A stretch of DNA of 6,112 bases from Planctomycetota bacterium (GTDB lineage: Bacteria > Planctomycetota > Phycisphaerae > UBA1845 > CAIVHJ01): assembly GCA_022565195.1 (NCBI GenBank), contig JADFJZ010000109.1, positions 1 through 6,112 on the forward strand. The letters are read 5' to 3'. Shown here piece after piece: positions 1 through 5,343 of this stretch (positions within the stretch are counted from its first letter, which is position 1; each line of letters starts with the position of its first letter). A program made the translations under genes and the position numbers. Under the pieces are notes generated by a model that was given only the letters and a program-made list of their open reading frames with translations, had not been told where the DNA came from and made no database searches.

Positions 1-2
1 TT

Positions 3-1091
3 CACTGGTCGGTGATTGCTGCTCCCGCTGAGTTCACTATCGACGGCGCCGGAGGCTTGTTCTATTGGACCCCGGTAGCGGTGGAAACTGTGGAGATTAC
101 GATCAGCATTGAGGTGGATGAGGATGAAGCCCAACATACGTTTACCGCTATCGTGGACGACAACACGATGACCTATCCACTGTGGCGAGACTATCTCGAC
201 CAGCAAGACGAGGTCATTATTGAAGGGCGGGCGCAGGACACGCTGGACGCCGGGTTCCAGTCATATACGCTGGACTACGCGGAAGTGGCTTTTCCGGACG
301 AGGTGCCGGACCCGGCAGACTGGGTCTTGATTGCCGGCCCGATCAACACCAACGCGGCACTGACCCCGAGAAAGGGCGGTGCCATCTTCCGCCTGCAGTA
401 TCGCTACACCGAAGCAGGTGCCGCCGGCAACGTCATGCACGTCAATTCCTCGAGCGTGATCGGCACGTTCGTCTACGGCATCACTGAAGATCTGGCCGCC
501 ATCTTCAGCGCCCCGTACGTCAATCGCCAGGTCGATCGTGTGGTCCCGCGTTTCGGCCGCTCCGAAGACGCGCACGACGGCGTGGGCGACTTGACCTTCA
601 TGCTCAAGTATCGCTTCTGGCAGCGCGACGACGGGCCGGGCCGCACCATGCGCTGGGCGGCGCTGGCAGGAATGAACTTCCGCAGCGGCGATTCCGACTT
701 CTCCAGCGACAGCTATGACCCGATCGTCGGCATGGTCTTCACGTTGCGCCGCGACGACGTCTTCTTCGACGCGGATCTGATTTACCAGCTCAACACCGGC
801 CGAGGGCGCTTCAGCCATGATGTCCTGCGCTATGACGCTTCGCTGGCGCTGCGGCTGTTCTCGGGCACTACCCAACGCGATATAGCCTGGGAGTTCAACG
901 CGGTCGCCGAGCTCAACGGTCGCTACGTGGTCAACGGCTCGCACGAGATCTTCCTGTCGCCCGGCGTGCAGCTCGTCACCGAGCAGTTGATTCTGGAAAC
1001 ATCGATTCAGCTTCCAGTGATCCAGGATTTGCCCGCAGGCCAACCCGAGACCGACTACCGCATCATCACGGGCCTGCGTTTTCAATGGTAA
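3..1091 (+). CDS. Outer-membrane beta-barrel protein, MetA-pathway/transporter-like family (5' end outside window)
   Basis: The reading frame is open to the left edge. A GTG at 12 is the first possible start in the window, but no signal peptide follows it, so the true start is probably upstream. Two parts are visible (numbering from the GTG). Residues 1-110 are acidic and beta-rich with a WTPV motif, resembling an Ig/fibronectin-like domain; this is a weak inference. Residues 110-359 alternate polar and hydrophobic residues as in an outer-membrane barrel. They include a G-V-G-D-L-T-F-M-L-K-Y-R-F strand near residue 190, N-x-R-S-G-D turns, and a last strand ending in F-Q-W, the terminal aromatic typical of BAM-inserted proteins. 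The barrel resembles the 'putative MetA-pathway of phenol degradation' outer-membrane family, whose substrates are mostly unknown. Expected location is the outer membrane. The substrate cannot be told from the sequence. No terminator is evident before the next gene. Confidence 0.68.
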   Translation, partial: HWSVIAAPAEFTIDGAGGLFYWTPVAVETVEITISIEVDEDEAQHTFTAIVDDNTMTYPLWRDYLDQQDEVIIEGRAQDTLDAGFQSYTLDYAEVAFPDEVPDPADWVLIAGPINTNAALTPRKGGAIFRLQYRYTEAGAAGNVMHVNSSSVIGTFVYGITEDLAAIFSAPYVNRQVDRVVPRFGRSEDAHDGVGDLTFMLKYRFWQRDDGPGRTMRWAALAGMNFRSGDSDFSSDSYDPIVGMVFTLRRDDVFFDADLIYQLNTGRGRFSHDVLRYDASLALRLFSGTTQRDIAWEFNAVAELNGRYVVNGSHEIFLSPGVQLVTEQLILETSIQLPVIQDLPAGQPETDYRIITGLRFQW

Positions 1092-1118
1092 GCCGCGCCG
1101 GCCAGCGCAAGACGCGGT

Positions 1119-1147
1119 TTGACAGGCGCTTGCGACTGTGTTATCAA
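1119..1147 (+). promoter_or_regulatory. Sigma70-type promoter for the radical SAM gene
   Basis: A perfect -35 hexamer TTGACA (1119-1124) is followed after exactly 17 bp by TATCAA (1142-1147), which matches four of six bases of TATAAT. Transcription would begin near 1154, leaving a leader of about 66 nt to the ATG at 1220. It lies in the 128-bp gap after the beta-barrel gene, so the radical SAM gene need not depend on upstream transcription. Seen directly in sequence; activity is inferred. Confidence 0.55.
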
Positions 1148-1219
1148 TCTCACCCAGCTTGACCCGCATGACCCCCCCGTGTGCTGAAGATACTTCTCGG
1201 CACGCGCCTGGAGACTCGC

Positions 1220-3217
1220 ATGGAGCTGCCCCGACGCAAGCCGGACGACGTTTACCTTCCGGACGGCACATTGCAACAGACGATCGCAGCCTTTCGGCAG
1301 CGCACGGATTGCCACGATCTCCGCATCGCCATCGCTTACGCCTTCGACTTCCGCACCCGCATGCTGCCTTACTGGTACGCCGACAAGCGCATGGCCCCGT
1401 GCTCGGTGCGGACGCTGGGCGAAGTTCTTCACGCCTGCGGCTTCAAGCACATCCGCATCGTGCTGCAACAATGGACGCCGAACTTCAAACCCAGCAAAGC
1501 CATTCTCGACGGCCGGCCGCTGGACATCTTGATGGTCTCCTCCATGCAGGTTCACGGCGAGCCGTCTTACGACTTGGTGCGCGACGCGCATCAACTGGGC
1601 GCCGATCGGCCGTTGATCCTGGCCGGCGGGCCAAAGGCCATTTACGAACCCACCGACTACTTCGAGCTCGAGCCCGGCGTCGGCGCTGATTGCGTCGTCA
1701 CCGGCGAAGCGTTCGTCATGCTTGATTTGCTGAAGACGATTCTCGACGGCCGACAATCGGGAGACTCGGTCCGTGACGCATTCGAGCGCACGCGACACGC
1801 CGGCGGATTGAAAGACACGCCGGGGCTGGTCTATCTGTCGCCCGACCCCGCACCAATCCCGCAAGGAGCGGCGCCCCCACAGGGGAAATCCACCCTGCGG
1901 GATTGGTGCGGGGCAGACAGGCCCGTCGCCGTCAACACCGGCGTGCAGAGACTGCTCAGAGATCTGGACGAGTTGCCCATGCCCGACGCGGGCTATCGCA
2001 TGATCGAACCGCCGCATCGCCGGCGGACCCTCGCCGATCAGCCTTGCTCGCCGAAGAAGGTCGGCAAGCTGTCGGTCATTTCTTCCGTCATCGCCACGCA
2101 CGGCTGCAAGTTCAATTGCGACTATTGCCCGATCCCCGCCGTGAACCAGCGCACCTGGCGGTACAAGAGCCCGCAGCGCATGGCGGACGAGATTGCCCAC
2201 ATTTACGAGACTTTCGGCATCGTGGAGTTCTTCGGCACCGACGACAACTTCTTCAACAATCGCGAGACGGTCGTCGAACTGTTCACCGCCATGGCGGACA
2301 AGAAGCTGTCCGACGGCACGCCGCTCGGCGAGCGCATCCGTTTCTACACCGAAGCCACCGAGTTTGACGTGCACAAGAACCAGGACATTCTGCCGCTGTG
2401 CAAGAAGGGCGGCATGAGCGCCATTTGGTTCGGCATCGAGGACATCACCGCCGAACTGATCAACAAAGGCCAGACCCAAGGCAAGACCGCCGAACTGTTC
2501 AAACTGCTCAACACGCTCGGCATCGAGCCGATGGCCATGATGATGCACAGCGACAACCAACCCTTTCGCACGCCCGAAGGCGATCTGCGCGGCGTCGCCA
2601 ATCAGGCCCGCTACCTCTTCGAGCAGGGCGCGGTGTCCTATCAATGCACCTATCTGGCCCCCGCCATCGGCACGCGAACCATCGAGCCCATGGTCCGCGA
2701 CGGCATGTTGTACGACACAGTCAATGGGGAGAACATCCCGCTGGCCTATTTGGACGGCAACCACGTCGTAGCCTCCAAGAGCACCAAGCCGTGGGAACGC
2801 CAAATGAACGTCGTCCGGGCATACGCGACGTTCTACAACCCGCTCAATACGCTGCGCGTGATCCGCAACTGGCGTAAGGATCGACTCGTTGCCAAGCGAC
2901 TATTGTTTCAAATCATAGGCCAGATCGGCTTGCTGATGACCGCGCCGAAGCTGTGGCGCTGGTCGCGGCGGCTCAAGAAGGGTCCGATCAAGATGTGGGA
3001 CGGATTGATCGAGGCCCCCATCCCCATGATCGATGCCCACACCGGCCTGGAAGTGTATTGGGCCGTCGAGCGGATCCCCTCGTCGCTGCTGCCGCAGGCG
3101 TCTGCCGACGAAGCGCCGACCCAACGCGACTCCGCGCCGGCCCGCCCGTCGAACGGCAACGGCAAGCACATCGGCCTGCCGATCGTCGGCCCCCAGCCGA
3201 CGTTCGTTTCCAAATGA
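1220..3217 (+). CDS. B12-binding-type radical SAM protein
   Basis: 665 residues from the ATG at 1220. This start is preferred because GGAG (1210-1213) sits 6 nt upstream; a GTG at 1181 would add 13 residues. The N-terminal part (about residues 30-200) has the Rossmann-like pattern of the cobalamin-binding domain: D-I-L-M-V-S-S, then L-I-L-A-G-G-P-K-A and D-C-V-V-T-G-E. The radical SAM core holds the [4Fe-4S] motif C296-K-F-N-C300-D-Y-C303, followed by F-F-G-T-D-D-N-F and an I-W-F-G-I-E-D strand typical of the TIM barrel. After about residue 540 come a basic, partly hydrophobic segment (near 555-590) and a Pro/Ala-rich low-complexity tail. Family members generate a 5'-deoxyadenosyl radical and often methylate or rearrange unreactive carbons; the substrate here is unknown. 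Residues 210-232, between the two domains, are encoded by a palindromic insertion. The gene ends in tandem stops, TGA then TAG. Confidence 0.9.
   Translation: MELPRRKPDDVYLPDGTLQQTIAAFRQRTDCHDLRIAIAYAFDFRTRMLPYWYADKRMAPCSVRTLGEVLHACGFKHIRIVLQQWTPNFKPSKAILDGRPLDILMVSSMQVHGEPSYDLVRDAHQLGADRPLILAGGPKAIYEPTDYFELEPGVGADCVVTGEAFVMLDLLKTILDGRQSGDSVRDAFERTRHAGGLKDTPGLVYLSPDPAPIPQGAAPPQGKSTLRDWCGADRPVAVNTGVQRLLRDLDELPMPDAGYRMIEPPHRRRTLADQPCSPKKVGKLSVISSVIATHGCKFNCDYCPIPAVNQRTWRYKSPQRMADEIAHIYETFGIVEFFGTDDNFFNNRETVVELFTAMADKKLSDGTPLGERIRFYTEATEFDVHKNQDILPLCKKGGMSAIWFGIEDITAELINKGQTQGKTAELFKLLNTLGIEPMAMMMHSDNQPFRTPEGDLRGVANQARYLFEQGAVSYQCTYLAPAIGTRTIEPMVRDGMLYDTVNGENIPLAYLDGNHVVASKSTKPWERQMNVVRAYATFYNPLNTLRVIRNWRKDRLVAKRLLFQIIGQIGLLMTAPKLWRWSRRLKKGPIKMWDGLIEAPIPMIDAHTGLEVYWAVERIPSSLLPQASADEAPTQRDSAPARPSNGNGKHIGLPIVGPQPTFVSK
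1846..1913. repeat. In-frame 68-bp palindromic element within the radical SAM gene
   Basis: The perfect 18-bp arms are CCCCGCACCAATCCCGCA (1846-1863) and its exact reverse complement (1896-1913). The 32-bp centre contains a smaller hairpin, CCCC-ACA-GGGG (1875-1885), so the whole can fold into a long stem-loop or cruciform. In the gene's frame it reads P-A-P-I-P-Q-G at the left arm and L-R-D-W-C-G at the right, giving a Pro/Gly-rich insert in the linker between the B12-binding and radical SAM domains, where an insertion would be tolerated. GAC occurs just before the left arm (1844-1846) and just after the right (1916-1918). If these are a target duplication, the net insertion is 72 bp, or 24 codons. 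No second copy is visible in the window. It resembles in concept the Rickettsia palindromic elements and REP sequences; its family is not identified. Confidence 0.85.
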
Positions 3218-3250
3218 TAGAGCACCTGTGCGAAGACGACACCACGATAT

Positions 3251-3325
3251 GTAGCGTCTGCTAAACGACCAAGTCACAGCGAGAGGCGCAGCCCGTGGCT
3301 TGCCGTTTAGCAGCCTGCGCGCTAC
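3251..3325. repeat. Imperfect inverted repeat downstream of the radical SAM gene
   Basis: GTAGCG-T-CTGCTAAACG (3251-3267) pairs with CGTTTAGCAG (3304-3313) and CGCTAC (3320-3325). This gives a 10-bp and a 6-bp helix separated by an asymmetric internal loop and closed over a 36-nt loop. It lies about 30 bp after the double stop of the radical SAM gene. It lacks a T-run on either side, so it is not an intrinsic terminator of the usual kind. It looks like part of a dispersed repeat, because its 11-base end sequence recurs at 4384-4394. Confidence 0.6.
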
Positions 3326-3399
3326 TGGTGGTGGCCTGTAAGCGTTGCTGGGGTGCCACGGGTTCGCCGTCGGCGGACCCGCCAGTGCTAGCAAGCCAC
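3295..3399. repeat. Second inverted repeat interlocked with the previous one
   Basis: GTGGCTTGC (3295-3303) has its exact reverse complement GCAAGCCAC at 3391-3399. The enclosed 87 bp contain the right arm of the preceding repeat and a separate near-perfect palindrome at 3359-3381. The left arm lies in the loop of the preceding repeat, so the two structures interlock. This is consistent with a composite of several inserted repeats. No coding potential is apparent in this segment. Confidence 0.5.
3359..3381. repeat. Near-perfect 23-bp palindrome
   Basis: CGGGTTCGCCG (3359-3369) and CGGCGGACCCG (3371-3381) flank a single central T. All eleven positions pair except one T/G, which would be a wobble pair in RNA. 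The sequence resembles a GC-rich palindromic intergenic repeat that I associate with planctomycete genomes, from recall only. It could equally be a protein-binding site. Confidence 0.55.
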
Positions 3400-3443
3400 T
3401 ACGAGAGTTGTCGTAAGAGAGGCCGTCAAGGGTATTGCGTCGG

Positions 3444-3472
3444 TTTCGCGCCAACCTCAGCCGTGGTATAAT
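3444..3472 (+). promoter_or_regulatory. Probable promoter of the PaaC-like gene
   Basis: A perfect -10 hexamer TATAAT lies at 3467-3472, 39 bp before the ATG at 3512, so transcription would start near 3480 with a leader of about 30 nt. The -35 region at a 17-bp spacing (TTTCGC, 3444-3449) matches poorly. The promoter may be weak, activator-dependent or not sigma70. It separates this gene from the radical SAM gene transcriptionally. Confidence 0.45.
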
Positions 3473-3511
3473 GTGGACTGATTCTGATAATGCGCTGTCT
3501 ATTGGACCTTG

Positions 3512-4318
3512 ATGTCAAGTCGCTCAAAATCAGTACGCAATCAACTGCACGAACCGTTCGTGAGCCTCTTGCTTTCGGTGGCGGATGAGAAGTTCTTCCT
3601 CGGCCACCGCAACAGTGACTGGACCGGGCTGGGGCCTTTCCTGGAAGAAGACATTGCCTTCTCCAACATCGCCCAGGACGAGATCGCCCACGCCCAGGAA
3701 CTCTACAAACTCGCCGCCGCATTCACCGCGCCATCTGACGACACCATCACCGAAGCCAACCGTCTGGCCTATGCCCGCCCCGCCGACGAGCGCCTCAGCG
3801 CCCGGCTGGTGGAACTGGTCGACGACTACAACTGGGCCGTCGCCATCGCGCGGCAGTTCTTCTACGACCATTACGACCTCGTGCGCCTGCCCTGCCTTCA
3901 AAAGTCCTCGTATCAGCCGCTCGCTGATCTCGCCGGCAAGATGATCCTGGAGATCCAGTTTCATGTCGCGCACTTCGACGGCTGGGTCTGCAAACTCGCC
4001 GGCGGCACGGACGAATCGAAAACCAAACTGCAAAGCGCCATCGACCAACTCTGGCCCGAGGCCCTGGGCCTGTTCGAGCCGCTCGCCGATCAGCAGCCGC
4101 TCACAGCCGCCGGACTGTATCCCTGCAACGATGCTGCGCTCCAGCAGGCTTGGATGCAGTCGGTCGCTGCCGTCTTCGCGGACGTGAAACTGACTCTCCC
4201 CGCCGACACATTCTTTGCCGGCCCCGGCGGCAGACAAGGCCGACACACCCCCGCCCTGAACGACTTGCTCGCCGACCTCGTCGAGGTCTACAACTGCGAA
4301 CCCGGCGCATCGTGGTAA
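3512..4318 (+). CDS. paaC: PaaC-like phenylacetyl-CoA epoxidase subunit (ferritin-like fold), stand-alone
   Basis: 268 residues from the ATG at 3512, about the usual length of PaaC; a TTG lies directly upstream at 3509. No strong ribosome-binding site is visible. The family signature begins at S-V-A-D-E-K-F-F-L-G-H-R (residues 22-33), continues with G-P-F-L-E-E-D-I-A, and shows a second helix pair with E147-I-Q-F-H151 followed by D-G-W. In the multicomponent phenylacetyl-CoA epoxidase, PaaC is the structural partner of the di-iron subunit PaaA, and the complex makes the ring-1,2-epoxide in aerobic phenylacetate breakdown. Here helix B keeps E57-I-A-H60, a ferritin-type ExxH metal motif that I recall as absent from E. 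coli PaaC, so a metal site is possible. No paaA, paaB, paaD or paaE is present on either side. Its role may therefore depend on genes elsewhere or differ from phenylacetate breakdown. It is expected in the cytoplasm. Confidence 0.8.
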   Translation: MSSRSKSVRNQLHEPFVSLLLSVADEKFFLGHRNSDWTGLGPFLEEDIAFSNIAQDEIAHAQELYKLAAAFTAPSDDTITEANRLAYARPADERLSARLVELVDDYNWAVAIARQFFYDHYDLVRLPCLQKSSYQPLADLAGKMILEIQFHVAHFDGWVCKLAGGTDESKTKLQSAIDQLWPEALGLFEPLADQQPLTAAGLYPCNDAALQQAWMQSVAAVFADVKLTLPADTFFAGPGGRQGRHTPALNDLLADLVEVYNCEPGASW

Positions 4319-4328
4319 GGGAAGTACA

Positions 4329-4359
4329 GTAGCGAGTAACGAGTAGCGAGTAACGAGTA
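4329..4359. repeat. Short tandem repeat, 14-bp unit (two alternating heptamers)
   Basis: GTAGCGA and GTAACGA alternate: two full 14-bp units followed by GTA. The array begins 10 bp after the stop codon of the PaaC-like gene. It is followed by a small hairpin, TTCCG-TCTT-CGGAA (4367-4380), that lacks a T-run. Arrays of this kind commonly vary in copy number through slippage. Confidence 0.8.
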
Positions 4360-4437
4360 CCCGGTATTCCGTCTTCGGAACAAGGTCGTTTAGCGGCGAC
4401 CCGCAGGGGAGTGCGTGCCCGTTGCGAATTGCGGAAT

Positions 4438-4457
4438 GCGGACCGGGGACGGTCCGC
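4438..4457. repeat. Perfect 8-bp hairpin with GGGA loop
   Basis: GCGGACCG (4438-4445), loop GGGA (4446-4449), CGGTCCGC (4450-4457). It lies on the 3' side of the minus-strand transposase gene. Immediately upstream is a short AT-interrupted repeat reading GCGAATTGCGGAATGCGG (4424-4441). The structure is REP-like in size and in GC-richness. Confidence 0.65.
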
Positions 4458-4497
4458 CTCGCCGATGTCCCCGAACCGATTCTCACGAACCTGCGAG

Positions 4498-4517
4498 CCG
4501 CCGCGTCCCCGCGGCGG
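4498..4517. repeat. Perfect 8-bp hairpin with TCCC loop
   Basis: CCGCCGCG (4498-4505), loop TCCC (4506-4509), CGCGGCGG (4510-4517). It starts exactly 60 bp after the hairpin at 4438, and its loop is the reverse complement of that hairpin's loop, so the pair looks like two REP-type units in opposite orientation. It is 91 bp beyond the transposase stop and has no T-run, so it is not a convincing terminator. The rest of 4319-4607 contains no gene I can support. Confidence 0.65.
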
Positions 4518-4607
4518 TCCCTCGACTTCCGCCTCGTCCCCGATGTCATCTTGCACCCACGGAGCATCTTTGTAGTGGCATTCCCATCCCACGCACAACG
4601 CCGAGAC

Positions 4608-5117
4608 TCACTCTCCCAATCGACGACCGCATTGTTGCTTCTCGATATACGCGCATACGTTTCGGAAGTAACGGGCATTGTCGGTCGGTTTGGTTGATCC
4701 GCCGTCTGCCCACCACGGACTCCTCAGCGGCGCGGGCCACTGGTCATTCAGTGCTTGCGTGAGCCAGCGCTTCAGCAGCGCCCGGATCTGCTTCCCATGC
4801 ACCGCTCGATCCGCGCCACAAAGTAGGTGGACATGATCCGATTCCGCCGCAGCAGCCACAAACAACCACCCGCCACGCATGCACAGCGAGGGCAGGCAGG
4901 CTTCGATGAGCGCGCGTTGGGCCGCGGTCAGGAAAATAGGCGCCCCTTTCATACGATTTCGTTCACTCATCGATCGCTCGGCGTCATCCTCGATGAACCG
5001 TGTGCCACGGCGGTTGTGCCGGCGATCCACGGTCAGGCGTGGCCCCCCGTGGAGGCGCATGCCATACGTACCGAATGTAATGTGCCAGTAGGTCAATTGC
5101 GGATCGTAGACAACCAT
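4608..5117 (-). CDS. REP-associated tyrosine transposase (RAYT, IS200/Y1-like)
   Basis: 169 residues, starting at the ATG complementary to 5115-5117. The conserved opening Y-W-H-I-T-F-G-T-Y-G at residues 10-19 supports this start. The HUH metal-binding motif is S-D-H95-V-H97-L-L. The likely catalytic tyrosine is Y157 in A-Y-I-E-K-Q, with Y150 as an alternative. The run K-R-W-L-T-Q-A-L and the W-W-A-D-G-G-S motif between them also fit Y1 transposases of the RAYT type. Such enzymes nick single-stranded DNA and recognise small hairpins; RAYTs are usually single-copy, host-fixed genes that act on REP palindromes. The two hairpins beyond its 3' end fit that role. A TATAGT box lies only 9-14 nt upstream (complement of 5126-5131), so any transcript from it would be nearly leaderless. 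All core motifs are intact and the frame is unbroken, so the gene may be functional. Confidence 0.82.
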   Translation of the reverse strand: MVVYDPQLTYWHITFGTYGMRLHGGPRLTVDRRHNRRGTRFIEDDAERSMSERNRMKGAPIFLTAAQRALIEACLPSLCMRGGWLFVAAAAESDHVHLLCGADRAVHGKQIRALLKRWLTQALNDQWPAPLRSPWWADGGSTKPTDNARYFRNVCAYIEKQQCGRRLGE

Positions 5118-5195
5118 GATGGACGACTATATCGAGGTCGTTGGTCTTCTGCGAAATCATCGATCCCCTTCGCCGCGTACACAGCGATGAAATGA

Positions 5196-5306
5196 AAACC
5201 GGAGACGGTCGATTTCGCCGGGGAACTCCCCAAGAATCAAAACGGCAAGATTCTGAGGCGCGTTCTCCGCGAGCCTTTCTGGCAAGCTCGGGATCGGAAG
5301 ATCTAA
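5196..5306 (+). pseudogene. C-terminal remnant of an acyl-CoA synthetase (AMP-binding/ANL superfamily)
   Basis: Thirty-six codons read K-P-E-T-V-D-F, then E-L-P-K-N-Q-N-G-K-I-L-R-R and R-E-P-F-W, ending at TAA (5304-5306). This is the characteristic end of fatty-acid and related acyl-CoA synthetases. The lysine of the N-G-K motif is the conserved adenylation lysine (motif A10). Homologues are over 500 residues long. Here the homology stops at once upstream: an in-frame TGA lies at 5193-5195 and nothing synthetase-like is seen before it in any frame. The 5' part of the gene is missing and the fragment cannot be an enzyme. The break lies about 78 bp upstream of the transposase start, which suggests an insertion or deletion, or an assembly join. 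The next gene begins 37 bp later on the same strand. Confidence 0.7.
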
Positions 5307-5343
5307 GCCGTGGCCGTTGTAACCCTTCCTGAAGACGGGACAG

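Noticed and set aside
1098..1138. Inverted repeat CGCAAG/CTTGCG as a terminator after the beta-barrel gene
   Set aside because: The stem is only 6 bp, has a long loop and no T-run, and overlaps the -35 region of the next promoter.
261..1271. 336-codon minus-strand open frame opposite the beta-barrel gene
   Set aside because: It is a shadow of the plus-strand gene, with no recognisable domain, and it also runs over the promoter and the start of the next gene.
1082..2803. 573-codon open frame on the minus strand opposite the radical SAM gene
   Set aside because: It is antisense to a clearly recognised enzyme and shows no family motif. Long antisense frames are expected in high-GC genes.
3435..3440. 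TTGCGT as the -35 box of the PaaC-like gene
   Set aside because: It is 26 bp from the TATAAT box, too far for a sigma70 promoter.
4329..4359. Possible CRISPR-like array
   Set aside because: The units are contiguous 7/14-mers with no spacers, so it is a simple tandem repeat.
4498..4517. Hairpin as intrinsic terminator of the transposase gene
   Set aside because: No T-run follows on the minus strand and it lies 91 bp beyond the stop; a REP-like role fits better.
3530..4678. 382-codon minus-strand frame spanning the PaaC-like gene and the repeats downstream
   Set aside because: It reads through the tandem repeat and hairpins and lies opposite a solid gene; the peptide is low-complexity and repeat-derived.
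5118..5195. Upstream continuation of the acyl-CoA synthetase with one in-frame stop
   Set aside because: The frame before the TGA shows no synthetase motif, and no other frame does either, so the homology really ends at 5196.
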